DNA of 54,958 nucleotides from Treponema sp. (GCA_017534445.1 JAFXWC010000021.1:1-54958); one strand, 5' to 3'; positions 16,585-26,188 are shown, counted from the stretch's first letter. Translations and numbers: made by a program. Notes: generated from the letters alone by a model not told the origin.

Positions 16585-17970
16585 ATGAGTAATAAGAACA
16601 GAGAAACTTTAGGTTCCAGGTTGGGCTTTCTTTTGCTTTCCGCAGGCTGTGCAATTGGCCTTGGAAACGTGTGGCGATTTCCCTATGTTACCGGAAAATA
16701 CGGCGGGGCAACTTTTGTTTTAATCTACCTTGTCTTTCTTTTTATACTGGGGCTCCCGGTTATGGTTAGCGAATTTGCTGTTGGCCGTGCTTCCAATAGG
16801 GGCGTTGGCAGGGCTTTTAAGGAGCTGGAACCCCAAGGCAAAAAGTGGCACGTATACGGAAACTTTGCCATCTTGGGCAACTACCTTTTGATGATGTTCT
16901 ATTCTGTGGTTGCAGGCTGGTTCCTAAAGTATTTCTGGCAAATGGTCAGAGGAGAGCTTTCGGGAATTAGCAGCGAGCAGGTGGGTGCAGCTTTTGATGC
17001 AACTCTAGGCGATCCGCGTACCCTTGTCTTCTGGATGGCTATCGTAATCTTTATCGGTTTTGGAACTTGCTTCCTTGGGCTAAAAAAAGGCGTCGAAAGA
17101 ATTACCAAGATAATGATGTCTGCACTTTTTGTGATTATGATTGCCCTTGCAGTTTATTCTGCCTTCTTACCGGGTGCTTTCCAGGGCTACAAATGGTACT
17201 TGATGCCCGACTTTGGGAATGCCTTTAAGGAAGGTATCTGGGAACTGTTTTACGCGGCAATGGGACAGGCCTTCTTTACGCTTAGCCTTGGCATTGGTTC
17301 AATGGAAATTTTTGGTTCGTATATTGGCAAGGACTATTCGCTTACCGGTGAATCCCTGCGCGTAATAGGTCTGGACACCTTCGTAGCAATTTTTTCAGGG
17401 CTTATCATCTTCCCCGCATGTTCTGCTTTTGGGGTTGAACCTTCATCTGGCCCGGGACTTGTATTCCTTTCGCTGCCAAATGTATTCAATTCCATGGGTG
17501 CAATACCTGGCAGAATATTCGGCACACTCTTCTTCCTCTTTATGTCTTTTGCGGCACTTTCTACGGTAATTGCTGTATTTGAAAACATCGTGGCCTTCCC
17601 CATGGACAAGTGGAACTGGTCTAGGAAAAAGTCTGTTGCGGCAAACTTTGTGCTGGTAACAATTCTTTCCATACCATGCGCGCTTGGCATGAATGTCTGG
17701 AAAAAAGTCAGAATCCTGGGGCTTAGCATAGACGGCTTTGAAGACTTCCTTGTAAGCCAGAACCTTCTTCCGCTTGGCTCGCTGATTTTTATCCTCTTCT
17801 GCTCATGGAAGTACGGCTGGGGCTGGGACAAATTCATTGCAGAAGTGAACACTGGAAAGGGGGTAAAATTCCCCAGCAACAAGGTCATAAAATTCTACAT
17901 CAAATTTATTGCCCCGGTTATCATTGCGGTGGTATTCATTGCGGGCTACATTGATTTATTTGGAAAATAA
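16585..17970 (+). CDS. Sodium-dependent SNF-family symporter
   Basis: A 461-residue membrane protein of the neurotransmitter:sodium symporter (SNF/NSS) family with about 11-12 helices. The first helix carries the sodium and substrate motif (LLSAGCAIGLGNVWRFPYVT), followed by GLPVMVSEFAVGR. Bacterial members take up amino acids or small amines with sodium. An extended -10 (TGCTAGAAT) lies six bases before the ATG, so it may be transcribed without a leader. A strong terminator follows. The nearby Rnf complex can generate the ion gradient such symporters use, which is a functional inference. Confidence 0.92.
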   Translation: MSNKNRETLGSRLGFLLLSAGCAIGLGNVWRFPYVTGKYGGATFVLIYLVFLFILGLPVMVSEFAVGRASNRGVGRAFKELEPQGKKWHVYGNFAILGNYLLMMFYSVVAGWFLKYFWQMVRGELSGISSEQVGAAFDATLGDPRTLVFWMAIVIFIGFGTCFLGLKKGVERITKIMMSALFVIMIALAVYSAFLPGAFQGYKWYLMPDFGNAFKEGIWELFYAAMGQAFFTLSLGIGSMEIFGSYIGKDYSLTGESLRVIGLDTFVAIFSGLIIFPACSAFGVEPSSGPGLVFLSLPNVFNSMGAIPGRIFGTLFFLFMSFAALSTVIAVFENIVAFPMDKWNWSRKKSVAANFVLVTILSIPCALGMNVWKKVRILGLSIDGFEDFLVSQNLLPLGSLIFILFCSWKYGWGWDKFIAEVNTGKGVKFPSNKVIKFYIKFIAPVIIAVVFIAGYIDLFGK

Positions 17971-17992
17971 TTTGACCGCTTAGCAAAAAAAT

Positions 17993-18024
17993 GCCTGCCT
18001 CCGCTTTGGGGACAGGCTTTTTTT
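17993..18024. terminator. Bidirectional intrinsic terminator
   Basis: GCCTGCCTCC and GGGGACAGGC form a stem around GCTTT, with a T run at 18018-18024 and an A run before the stem. It ends both the symporter gene and the convergent regulator gene. Confidence 0.8.
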
Positions 18025-18041
18025 ATAGGGAAATCAGTTAC

Positions 18042-19322
18042 TTACTTTTTCTGCCCCTTCTTTTCTTCTTCCTTGTTGGCATAGTAGGAATCTACCGTAC
18101 GCTTCATGTCCATTATGTTCTTTATTACGATGCGGTCGTCGTAAATTGCAATTTTGTTGCGGGAAACATATTTGTTCAGTTCATCGCGGGTGTCGTTAAG
18201 GCAAAGGTTTGCATCCTGGGAAATGTCGTCGATTGTGCAGCTTATCGTGCGCTTCTGGTCTTCCTCGTCCGCACCAACAGGCTTCTGAACTTCCACATAC
18301 TTTAAGAAAACATCCGCAATGCGAACGCTCCAGTCCTTAATACAAAGAATCTTAAGGTCGCGCCTCTGCTCAAAAATACGCTTGCAGACAAGGCGCAGCA
18401 TGTTCATTGCAATAACAGGATTGTTCACTACTACAGAATTAAAATTATCCTTGTTGAACTTAAGACAGGAAACTGGACCCCTAGCAATAACGGTAGCCTG
18501 CCTTGTGCTCTCCTCCAAAAGCTCCATCTCGCCAAAGATTTCGCCCGGCTTTACAATACCGTACCGCTTCATGTTTCCGTTGATAAGCTTTTCTACAGCC
18601 ACCTCGCCGGACTTAACAAAATAGAAAGACTTTGACTTTGTAAATTCAGAGATAATTACGTCTCCGTCGCTGTATTTCTTTGTAAAGCGGTCAAATACAG
18701 GAAGAGAAAACTGCTTTATGGTCTTGCTTTCGTCGTCGGAAGAAGAAGCAGAAGAATGGCTCTTAAGCTCCATCTCCGCCTGTGAAGAAGCCTTTACGCG
18801 GGCCTCTCCCAAAAGCTCCGTAATAGCATCCTTATTGGCAAGCTCATGAACGTCGCGCAAAAGCTTTTCGCACTGGTAAACCGCAGAAAAATAGCGCTCG
18901 GAATTAAAATAGGCCTTTGCAATAGCAAACATGCCGTCTTCCCTGGACGCAGCGGTATCGCGCTTCTTTAAAAGGGTCTCCGTGCTGTAGTGCAATGAAC
19001 GCAGCGAGCGGTTAAAACTGGTAAGCATCTTTAGCATAACTTCCCGGTTTGCAGAAAAGCTCTTCTCAAATTCCTGGGGAGTAAGGGCAATAACCTGGCA
19101 GTCGGTAACAGCGCGTGCCGTATCTGTCCTCTGCTCCTTGATAAGCGCATTCTTTACGCCAAAAAAGTCACCCTGCTTAACCTGCTCCTTAATCTCCAAT
19201 TCCGAAACTATATCAACCGCAGAAAGTTCAACCTTTCCGTTCTGAAGAATAAAAATCCTGTCGTCCTTGTCTCCGGCAAAGAAAATTATTGAACCGGCCT
19301 TATAAGACATAACTTTTGGCAT
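18042..19322 (-). CDS. Crp-like regulator with two cyclic-nucleotide-binding domains
   Basis: 426 residues. A first cyclic-nucleotide-binding fold covers about 5-110 (AGSIIFFAGDKDDRIFILQN, then GDFFGVKNALI). A helical linker with TPR-like character follows (KAYFNSERYFSAVYQCEKLL). A second, better-conserved fold covers about 215-325 (KPGEIFGEMELLEESTRQAT). The C-terminal about 90 residues look like a winged-helix Crp-type DNA-binding region (CTIDDISQDANLCLNDTRDE), then a Lys/Glu-rich tail. It is probably a cNMP-responsive transcription factor. The ATG at 19322 has GAGAGG at a good distance. It shares a terminator with the symporter gene. Confidence 0.78.
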   Translation of the reverse strand: MPKVMSYKAGSIIFFAGDKDDRIFILQNGKVELSAVDIVSELEIKEQVKQGDFFGVKNALIKEQRTDTARAVTDCQVIALTPQEFEKSFSANREVMLKMLTSFNRSLRSLHYSTETLLKKRDTAASREDGMFAIAKAYFNSERYFSAVYQCEKLLRDVHELANKDAITELLGEARVKASSQAEMELKSHSSASSSDDESKTIKQFSLPVFDRFTKKYSDGDVIISEFTKSKSFYFVKSGEVAVEKLINGNMKRYGIVKPGEIFGEMELLEESTRQATVIARGPVSCLKFNKDNFNSVVVNNPVIAMNMLRLVCKRIFEQRRDLKILCIKDWSVRIADVFLKYVEVQKPVGADEEDQKRTISCTIDDISQDANLCLNDTRDELNKYVSRNKIAIYDDRIVIKNIMDMKRTVDSYYANKEEEKKGQKK

Positions 19323-19495
19323 ATAATAAAACCTCTCTTGCACGGAAACAGCAGAAGATTTTATCTTCCGGCAAAACAGCATCCGTACCTGCAGCAATAC
19401 AAATCAAACATCAAATTTTTATTGCCAACTTCTATAAAAATTATAGATTAAACAAAATTATAGCACAATCAGATAAAATTTGCTACACATTTTTG

Positions 19496-19706
19496 AAAAA
19501 TCACCTGCCCCGGAAAAATCCCTCCGTGGCTCGATACGCTGGCAAGAAAGAATTACGTTCCCTGAGCCTGCCCCGGAAAAATCCCTCCGTGGATTTTTCC
19601 GGGGATTGCAGAATCGCTACGCAATTCTGCATGCGCTAACCCGCCTTCCTTGGCTCGATACTGCTGGCAAGAAAAAACTACGTTCCCTGAGCTTGTAGAA
19701 GGGAAC
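19496..19706 (+). repeat. Dispersed hairpin repeat
   Basis: Two partial units in tandem. The second has a hairpin at 19571-19604 (stem CCCCGGAAAAATCC, apex CTCCGT), a TGCAGAAT/ATTCTGCA hairpin at 19607-19631 and a GTTCCCT/AGGGAAC hairpin near 19682-19706. Confidence 0.8.
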
Positions 19707-19786
19707 TTGCTTTTACAAATATTGCTTTGCATGTTGACCGTTCAGGTAAATTACTATAGTGTTAAGAACAAAAACAGGAGAGTAAC

Positions 19787-20263
19787 ATGAAAAAGAAGCC
19801 TTATTTTTTCTTTCTGGTGATTTTTGCGCAGATTTTGCTTGCAAGTTTTGCTTCTTGTGATGGGGAAAAGAAGACAAGCTACAGGATATACGTACAGATA
19901 AACAACAACAGCGGAAGTAGCTATTCTGTTTCCACAAGTTTCAATGGAAAAGACCGTGATTTTTCCATGGCCTTGAAGGACGGCTTTGTATTCATGGGAG
20001 AACTTGGCCAAAAGAGCCTTTCTGATTCACAAATTGAGCAGGCGGTAAAGGACGTAAAAATTCAGCTTAAGGGAGAAGACGGAAGCATTGCCGTAAGCCA
20101 GACCTTTTCTTTTTCCGACGGCTTTATTGTAGAGCGGGACCAGCGGGATATTCCTGCAAGGTTCCAAAAGAACGAAATTACACTTTTCCTTGAACTAACC
20201 AAAGGCAGTAACGGAGAACTTTTGCTTACGCCCACAAAACCAGAAGAAGCTGACGACCTGTAA
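19787..20263 (+). CDS. Putative lipoprotein, function unknown
   Basis: 158 residues. The signal sequence MKKKPYFFFLVIFAQILLAS ends in lipobox FASC, so the mature protein would be lipidated. The mature part is short, polar and probably beta-rich, with YRIYVQINNNSGSSYSVSTS. No known domain is recognised. An AGGAGAG ribosome-binding site precedes the ATG, and TTGACC (19734) with TATAGT (19755) is a possible promoter with a short 15-base spacer. Repeats flank it on both sides. Confidence 0.75.
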   Translation: MKKKPYFFFLVIFAQILLASFASCDGEKKTSYRIYVQINNNSGSSYSVSTSFNGKDRDFSMALKDGFVFMGELGQKSLSDSQIEQAVKDVKIQLKGEDGSIAVSQTFSFSDGFIVERDQRDIPARFQKNEITLFLELTKGSNGELLLTPTKPEEADDL

Positions 20264-20295
20264 ACACTGAGCCATACGTTGCAAACAAAGCCTAG

Positions 20296-20412
20296 CCCCT
20301 GCCCAGGAAAAATCCTTCCTTGGATTTTTCCTGGGATTGCAGAATCGCTACGCAATTCTGCATGCGCTAACCCGCCCTCCATGGCTCGATACTGCTTGGC
20401 AAGTAAGAAATG
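20296..20412 (+). repeat. Dispersed hairpin repeat, short copy
   Basis: Hairpin at 20302-20335 (stem CCCAGGAAAAATCC, apex TTCCTT), then a TGCAGAAT/ATTCTGCA hairpin and a CCCTCCATGGCTCGATACTG segment as in other copies. It lies just downstream of the lipoprotein gene. Confidence 0.75.
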
Positions 20413-20447
20413 CTTTGCATAAGAATAAATTTGGAAAAAGAGTTACA

Positions 20448-20745
20448 ACCCCATAAGCTTAGCCCCGATTGGAAGGGCGCGGAACGCGTTGCCGGTGGTG
20501 AGGTCCCTGAGCTAGTCGAAGGGCCGAACCTCCGGCAATGGAGTGGGCAGGGCCCCACGGAACCCTGGAAAGCGGGGTAAAAATTGCGTCCTTGCAATTT
20601 TTACCCGCAAGTTTTCTTACAAAAACTTGCCACATTTGTATTGCAAAGAAACAACGCGCCGTCCGTGGCGCTGCTTGTTTGCGGTTCAGGGGAAAAATTG
20701 CAAGATGCGGTTTGCATATTTTAACCGCCGGTTTTAATTGCAATA
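20448..20745 (+). repeat. Dispersed hairpin repeat with GATTGGAAGGG head
   Basis: Begins TTAGCCCCGATTGGAAGGGC. It contains an embedded GGTCCCTGAG...TCGAAGGGCC hairpin, then a hairpin at 20575-20606 (stem GGGTAAAAATTGC, apex GTCCTT), a GCAAGTTTTC hairpin at 20607-20630 with one mismatch, and a GCGCC/GGCGC hairpin. Closely related to 5493-5700. No gene is supported in 20264-20976. Confidence 0.8.
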
Positions 20746-20770
20746 TGCTCCAGAAGAAGCTGACTAAGCA

Positions 20771-20920
20771 CGGAAATCAGTTTGGTGTGCAGCGGAAGGC
20801 AAATCCGTATGAAAACCCGCATTGGAGCGGAACGAACGAAGTGAGTTTAATTTCCTATTCCGCGACACCGCGAGTTTTCAGACGGATTTGCCTGTGAGCG
20901 GAACACCAAACTGATTTCCG
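20771..20920. repeat. Palindromic element, family P, copy 2
   Basis: Perfect 18-base outer arms, CGGAAATCAGTTTGGTGT (20771-20788) and its complement (20903-20920). Inside are AGGCAAATCCGTATGAAAAC and its near-complement. It is the reverse-orientation relative of 5276-5444. Confidence 0.85.
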
Positions 20921-20976
20921 TATCTGCAACTTTATGACACTATCTTTTTTTTCCTATATATTGTATAATATCTGCC

Positions 20977-22374
20977 ATGAAAACGCTAACATTTAACGGG
21001 GGAATTTACCCTCCCGAGATGAAGGAACTTAGCCGCGAGTGTAAGATTACGGATGTGTTTCCTTCAACTAAATTGGTAACCATTCCGGTAACTATGGGCG
21101 GTGCGCCTAACACTCCCCTTGTAAAGACCGGCGATACCGTAAAGCGGGGCCAGGTCATTGCCAAAAGCGACAAATTCATGGCCGCTCCAGTTCATTCCTC
21201 CGTTTCGGGCAAAGTAAAGAAAATCCAGAATTGCCTTGTTACGGGAAGCTCTTTGGTGCCCTGCATAATAATCGAGGCAGATTCTACAGACATTTCCTCA
21301 ATGGAAACAGACTTTATGCCTCCTCTTGACCCCTTCTCCTGCAAAAAGGAAGAGGCCCTTGCAAGAATCCGCGATGCCGGCATAGTTGGCATGGGTGGAG
21401 CTTCTTTCCCAACCCACGTAAAGCTTACCATAGCCCCGGAAAAGCATATCGAGGCAGTCCTCCTGAATGCAGCTGAATGTGAGCCATATCTTACAATAGA
21501 CGAAAGGACTTTGCAGGAAGACACAAAAAAGCTCGTTGACGGTTTTTCCATCGTCATGAACATTGTTGGCGCAAAGGGAATCATCGTTCTGGAAAACAAC
21601 AAGGCATTCATAAAGCCGCTTCTGGAAAAAGAAATTGCTGAACAAAAGCTTTCGGACAAGATGTCGGTTGCACTTGTAAAGACCAAGTACCCCCAGGGTG
21701 CGGAAAAGAACATTATAGAAGCAGTTCTCAAGCGTGAGGTAAAGGCTGGCGGGCTTCCGGCAGATGCAGGTGCCGTTATCTGCAACGTTGGAACTGTCTG
21801 CGCAATTAGCGATGCCTTCCGCCTTGGAAAGCCACTGATTGACCGTCCCCTTACCATAAGCGGTGGTGCCTGCGCAAAACCTTGCAACATACGCGTCCCG
21901 GTCGGAACTCTTGTTGGAGATCTTATCCCCCAAGCATTTGACGTAAAGGATGGAGCGGTTGCAAAGATTGTAAGCGGAGGCCCCATGATGGGATTCGCCA
22001 TGCAAAGCCCCATGTTCCCTGTTGCAAAGGGTACAAGCGGCATAACCTTCCTTACAAAAGAAGAGACCTACCTTACGGAAGAAGATCCCTGCATCAACTG
22101 CGGCCACTGTGTAGATGCCTGCCCCATGCACCTTACCCCGGTGATGATTGTAAAGTCGGTAAAGGCAGAAGAAATTGCGGACGCAAAAAAATACGGTCTT
22201 ATGGACTGCATTGAATGCGGATGCTGCTCTTACGTCTGCCCTGCAAACGTGCGCCTTGTCCAGAGAATCCGTCTTGGAAAGGGTATCGTAAGAACCCAGA
22301 TGGCAGAAGAAAGGGCAAAAGCAGCTGCAAATACTGCTTCTTCAACCACAGCGCCAACAGGAGGGGCAAAATGA
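20977..22374 (+). CDS. rnfC: Rnf complex subunit RnfC
   Basis: 465 residues; the peripheral NADH-binding, iron-sulfur subunit of the Rnf ferredoxin:NAD oxidoreductase. The N-terminal barrel-sandwich region (PVTMGGAPNTPLVKTGDTVK) is followed by a Complex I 51 kDa-like fold (GIVGMGGASFPTHVKL). Two ferredoxin motifs follow, with Cys372/375/378/382 (CINCGHCVDACP) and Cys411/414/417/421 (CIECGCCSYVCP). It is the first gene of rnfCDGEAB. TATAAT at 20964-20969 precedes it. The stop overlaps the rnfD start by four bases. Confidence 0.97.
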   Translation: MKTLTFNGGIYPPEMKELSRECKITDVFPSTKLVTIPVTMGGAPNTPLVKTGDTVKRGQVIAKSDKFMAAPVHSSVSGKVKKIQNCLVTGSSLVPCIIIEADSTDISSMETDFMPPLDPFSCKKEEALARIRDAGIVGMGGASFPTHVKLTIAPEKHIEAVLLNAAECEPYLTIDERTLQEDTKKLVDGFSIVMNIVGAKGIIVLENNKAFIKPLLEKEIAEQKLSDKMSVALVKTKYPQGAEKNIIEAVLKREVKAGGLPADAGAVICNVGTVCAISDAFRLGKPLIDRPLTISGGACAKPCNIRVPVGTLVGDLIPQAFDVKDGAVAKIVSGGPMMGFAMQSPMFPVAKGTSGITFLTKEETYLTEEDPCINCGHCVDACPMHLTPVMIVKSVKAEEIADAKKYGLMDCIECGCCSYVCPANVRLVQRIRLGKGIVRTQMAEERAKAAANTASSTTAPTGGAK

Positions 22375-23405
22375 GCGCGACTGAACCCACATCAAAATTC
22401 AACGAAATATTCCTATCTTCAAGCCCCCACTTTACAAAGGGAGACACAACCCAGCGCATAATGCTCACGGTTCTTATTGCCATGCTGCCTGAATGCGTTT
22501 ACGGAGTCTACCTTTTTGGTCTTAGGGCTTTTATAACAATCCTTGCATCCGTAACAGGCTGCATTGTATTTGAATACCTTTTCCAGAAAGCTACAAAGCA
22601 GAAGGTTGCGGTAAAAAATCTTTCCGCAGCGGTAACAGGCGTTTTGATTGCCCTTGTCCTTCCTTCTACAGTTCCAACTTGGATGGTTCTTGTTGGGGAT
22701 GCTGTTGCAATCGTGGTTGCAAAGGGACTTTTTGGCGGACTTGGAAGCAACGTCTTTAACCCGGCTTTAACGGGACGCGGCTTTATGTTCCTTAGCTTTG
22801 GAGGAGCAATGAGCGCTTGGTTTGACCCTGCCACAGAAGTTAGCAAAATGAACTGGCTTCTTACAGGACCTTCCAACGCAGACGCAGTTTCTTCTGCAAC
22901 AGTGCTCAGCAAGATAAAGGCCGGCTCTTTTGTGGCAGACAGCGATGCAATCTGGCAGTACTTCTTTGGAAACAGGGCCGGCTGTATTGGCGAAGGCTCA
23001 ATAGCACTCATCCTGCTTTCATTTGTATTCCTTCTTGTTACAGGCATCATCGACTGGCGTGCACCGCTTGCAATGGTTGCAACTTGCGCAGTATGCACAT
23101 TCTGCTCAACTTCCTTCGACGCAACGCAGACAATTTTTGCACTCTGCACCGGCGGACTTATCTTTGGCGCAACATTCATGGCAACAGACTACGCAACGAC
23201 TCCTGTTACAAAACCAGGACGCCTTGTATTCGGAGCGGGATGCGGACTCATAACATTCCTCATCAGAAGATTCGGCGGCTACCCGGAAGGAGTTATGTTC
23301 AGCATCCTCATCATGAACTTTGTAACTCCATTCCTTAACAAACTAACTTCCCGCAAGTACGGCTACGGCAAAAAAGCGGCGGTTTACACGGGAGGCGCAA
23401 AATGA
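22371..23405 (+). CDS. rnfD: Rnf complex subunit RnfD
   Basis: 344 residues; integral membrane subunit of the NqrB/RnfD family with about eight to ten helices. A flavin is normally attached through Thr in an SGAT-like motif; here SSATVLSKI fits. Other family features are GGLGSNVFNPALTGRGFMFL and FMATDYATTPVT. It forms part of the ion-translocating core. The reading frame is open upstream into rnfC, but the ATG in the rnfC stop (ATGA) is the natural start. Confidence 0.96.
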   Translation: MSATEPTSKFNEIFLSSSPHFTKGDTTQRIMLTVLIAMLPECVYGVYLFGLRAFITILASVTGCIVFEYLFQKATKQKVAVKNLSAAVTGVLIALVLPSTVPTWMVLVGDAVAIVVAKGLFGGLGSNVFNPALTGRGFMFLSFGGAMSAWFDPATEVSKMNWLLTGPSNADAVSSATVLSKIKAGSFVADSDAIWQYFFGNRAGCIGEGSIALILLSFVFLLVTGIIDWRAPLAMVATCAVCTFCSTSFDATQTIFALCTGGLIFGATFMATDYATTPVTKPGRLVFGAGCGLITFLIRRFGGYPEGVMFSILIMNFVTPFLNKLTSRKYGYGKKAAVYTGGAK

Positions 23406-23998
23406 GTTCAACCACAAGCACAAAAAATGAAGGCATATTTTCCATGCTAAAACTGGGGCTGATTCTTGCAGTTTATGCTGTGGCTTCATGCACGGTCTTG
23501 GCACTCGTAAACAACTTTACCGCTCCCGTCATAGAGCAGAACAACATCCGCAAGGCTAACGAGGCAATGCGGGCTGTATTTGCAGACGCAGACGACTTTG
23601 AGCAGGTAAAAGACGACTCCCTGCCAATTGACTCCCTCTACTTTGCAAAGAAGGGCGGAAATGTAATCGGTGCCGTAGCAAAGGTTTCTGGCCCTACCTA
23701 CGACCACGCCACAATAATGTTAGGTGTAAGCACAGACGGCATTGTTACCGGCATGCGCTTCCTGGAAAACACTGACTCCCCCGGCTTTGGAATTAAAGCC
23801 AGCGACCCCAGCTTTAAGCTTGCAAACGGAAAGACCTTCTACGAACAGTTTGAGGGTAAGAAGGTGGCAGACGGCTTTAAGGCAGGCCAAACCTTTGACG
23901 CAATAACAGGTGCCACCATAACAAGCAACGGTGTGGCAGGCCTTTTGCAGACAGGTTGCGACGTAATCGACAAGTACTTGAAGGAGGCAGGCAAATGA
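23402..23998 (+). CDS. rnfG: Rnf complex subunit RnfG
   Basis: 198 residues. One N-terminal membrane helix (LKLGLILAVYAVASCTVLAL) anchors a periplasmic flavin domain. Its covalent FMN site is the Thr in DAITGATITSNGV, a clear FMN-binding motif of the RnfG/NqrC family. It passes electrons within the complex. The start overlaps the rnfD stop (ATGA) and the stop overlaps the rnfE start. Confidence 0.96.
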   Translation: MSSTTSTKNEGIFSMLKLGLILAVYAVASCTVLALVNNFTAPVIEQNNIRKANEAMRAVFADADDFEQVKDDSLPIDSLYFAKKGGNVIGAVAKVSGPTYDHATIMLGVSTDGIVTGMRFLENTDSPGFGIKASDPSFKLANGKTFYEQFEGKKVADGFKAGQTFDAITGATITSNGVAGLLQTGCDVIDKYLKEAGK

Positions 23999-24627
23999 GT
24001 TCAAAGCTCGCAATAATCACAAAAGGCATTCTAAAAGAAAACCCCCTTTTGATTTTAAACATAGGCTTGTGTTCTTCCCTGGGAATCACAACCAGCATTT
24101 TTAACGGACTTGGCATGGGGGCAGGCATGACCTTCGTTCTTGTTATGAGCGAACTTGTAATCAGCCTCTTCCGCAAGTGCATTCCGTCTTCCATAAGGCT
24201 TCCCGTATTCATCATAGTAATCGCAGCCTTTACCACAATCGTACAGCTTGTGCTCCAGGCATTCGTAACGTCACTCTACGATGCATTGGGAGTCTTCCTT
24301 CCGCTCATCGTAGTAAACTGCATCATCATGGGACGCGTGGAAGCATTCGCATCAAAGAATTCAATCGGTGAATCTGTATTGGACGGTATTGGAATGGGAA
24401 TTGGCTACACAATCGTTCTTGTTGCAATATCCCTCATCCGCGAACTCTTTGGCGCAGGAACACTTCTTGCAGGAACCGCCCTCAAAGTGGAACTTATCCC
24501 GGAAAGCTTTAGGATTGGCATCTTGAACAGCGCACCCGGAGGCTTCATTGTCTTTGGAATTGTCGCTGCCATAAACCAGTCATTCCAGAACGCTAAAAAC
24601 GCAAAAGCCCAGAAGGAGGTTCAATAA
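23995..24627 (+). CDS. rnfE: Rnf complex subunit RnfE
   Basis: 210 residues; integral membrane subunit with about six helices, paralogous to RnfA. Family features are KGILKENPLLILNIGLCSSL near the start and LPLIVVNCIIMGRVEAFASK in the middle. RnfA and RnfE pack against each other in the ion channel and share an iron-sulfur site in studied complexes. The start is the ATG in the rnfG stop, with GGAGG nearby. Confidence 0.96.
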   Translation: MSSKLAIITKGILKENPLLILNIGLCSSLGITTSIFNGLGMGAGMTFVLVMSELVISLFRKCIPSSIRLPVFIIVIAAFTTIVQLVLQAFVTSLYDALGVFLPLIVVNCIIMGRVEAFASKNSIGESVLDGIGMGIGYTIVLVAISLIRELFGAGTLLAGTALKVELIPESFRIGILNSAPGGFIVFGIVAAINQSFQNAKNAKAQKEVQ

Positions 24628-25202
24628 TGGATTTCCTAAAGATTTTTATTCAGTCAATGCTTATAGACAACGTTGTCTTTATCCAGTACCTTGCAATTTG
24701 TCCCTTCATTGGAATGACGAGCGAAACTGGAAAGGCAACCGGCATGGGTCTTGCAACCACATTCGTAATCGTGCTTGCAACAGCCGTCACCTGGCCAATC
24801 TTCCGCCTGGTAATGGTTCCCTTCCAGCTTGAATTCCTCCAGACGCTCATCTTCATCTTGGTAATAGCATCCCTTGTTCAGCTTGTGGAATTCTACCTTA
24901 AAAAATCAGCCCCGGCCTTGTACTCTTCAATGGGTATCTACCTCTCGCTCATTACAACCAACTGTGCAGTTCTTGGCATTACAATCAACTGCATCAAGAA
25001 GAACTACAACTACGGACAGAGCCTCGTCTATGCATTCGGTTCCGCAATCGGATTCCTTCTTAGCATGGTGATCATGTCCGGAGTGCGCGCAAAGCTCAAG
25101 ACCGCAGAAGTTCCAAAGGCATTCAAGGGAACTCCTATCCTCTACGTGGCAGCCGGTCTTTTGAGTATGGCGTTCCTTGGATTCAAGGGACTTATAAAAT
25201 AG
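24627..25202 (+). CDS. rnfA: Rnf complex subunit RnfA
   Basis: 191 residues with about six membrane helices. Family signature: FIQSMLIDNVVFIQYLAICP at the start, then SLITTNCAVLGITI. It partners with RnfE in the membrane core. The ATG shares one base with the rnfE stop (TAATG) and has a GGAGG ribosome-binding site inside rnfE. Confidence 0.96.
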   Translation: MDFLKIFIQSMLIDNVVFIQYLAICPFIGMTSETGKATGMGLATTFVIVLATAVTWPIFRLVMVPFQLEFLQTLIFILVIASLVQLVEFYLKKSAPALYSSMGIYLSLITTNCAVLGITINCIKKNYNYGQSLVYAFGSAIGFLLSMVIMSGVRAKLKTAEVPKAFKGTPILYVAAGLLSMAFLGFKGLIK

Positions 25203-25211
25203 GGGGCTGTG

Positions 25212-26018
25212 ATGAAAATTATTATTGCTACGGTCATCGTGGCCGCTATATTGGGACTCCTGCTTGGAGTGCTGCTCGGACTTTTCAAAAAAGTTTTTGC
25301 GGTCAAGGTAGACCCAAAAATTGAACAGATTATCTCTTTCCTTTCCGGTGGAAACTGCGGTGGCTGCGGTTATGCAGGATGCGCCGCTTTTGCCCAGGCT
25401 GTAGTAAAGGGAGAGGCCCCGGTAACAGGATGTGTTGCCGGTGGAGAAGCTACTGCAAAAAAGATAGCAGAAATATTAGGCGTTGCAGGTGGAAGTGCGC
25501 AAAAAAAAGTTGCCTTCCTTGCCTGCCACGGAACCAATGAATGTGCAAAAAGCAAGGGCATCTACAACGGCGTAAAAACCTGTGCCGCCGCCCAGCTTAC
25601 CGCAAACGGAACAAAGCTCTGTGCCTTTGGCTGCATAGGACTTGGCGACTGCGTGGAAGCCTGCCAGTTTGGTGCCCTTAGCATGGGAAAAGACGGAATC
25701 CCGGTCGTAGACAGAAGCAAATGCACCGGTTGTGCAAAATGCGTAAAAACCTGCCCCAAAAAGCTCTTTACACTCTTTGACGCAAACACAAAAGGTTCTG
25801 TCGCCGTCTGTGCAAACAAAAGCGACAACAAACCGCAAATCCGCAAAGACTGCTCAGCCGGCTGCTTCAAGTGCGGAATGTGCGCAAAAAAATGCCCCGA
25901 AGGCTGCATAGACGTAAGCTCTGGCATTCCTGTCGTAGACTACTCAAAATGCACCAGCTGTGGCGAATGCATCAAGGCCTGCCCGGACAAAGTCCTAACC
26001 CTTTTCCAGCAAGCCTAA
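25212..26018 (+). CDS. rnfB: Rnf complex subunit RnfB
   Basis: 268 residues; iron-sulfur subunit that receives electrons from ferredoxin. A membrane anchor (IIIATVIVAAILGLLLGVLL) is followed by the Fe-S domain GGNCGGCGYAGCAAF, then ferredoxin-like clusters with motifs CTGCAKCVKTCP and CFKCGMCAKKCP and a last CTSCGECIKACP. A GTG three bases upstream is in frame, but the ATG after AGGGGG is the better start. The gene closes the operon in the order C-D-G-E-A-B typical of complete Rnf clusters. Confidence 0.96.
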   Translation: MKIIIATVIVAAILGLLLGVLLGLFKKVFAVKVDPKIEQIISFLSGGNCGGCGYAGCAAFAQAVVKGEAPVTGCVAGGEATAKKIAEILGVAGGSAQKKVAFLACHGTNECAKSKGIYNGVKTCAAAQLTANGTKLCAFGCIGLGDCVEACQFGALSMGKDGIPVVDRSKCTGCAKCVKTCPKKLFTLFDANTKGSVAVCANKSDNKPQIRKDCSAGCFKCGMCAKKCPEGCIDVSSGIPVVDYSKCTSCGECIKACPDKVLTLFQQA

Positions 26019-26188
26019 ATTAAAAAAAGGGGGGGAAAGTCCGCTGGAAGCTACGCTGCGAGTTCCCCCTACGCCCGCACTTCGTTGCGTTCTACCCCCT
26101 CTACAGGGGGCAAGCCCCCCGTAACGCCCCCCGGTTGGTAAGCTAAATACAAACAGCTCTATCTTGACAAGATCATGGAGAAAGCAAA
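26019..26188 (+). other. Intergenic region after rnfB
   Basis: Contains an A/G run, then a GC-rich segment with TACGCCCGCACTTCG and CCCCCTCTAC, similar to 46110-46170. No gene. GGAG before the next ATG is its ribosome-binding site. Confidence 0.5.

Noticed and set aside
20929..20969. A full rnfC promoter.
   Set aside because: TATAAT is present, but no -35 box at the right distance was found, so only the -10 is mentioned with the gene.
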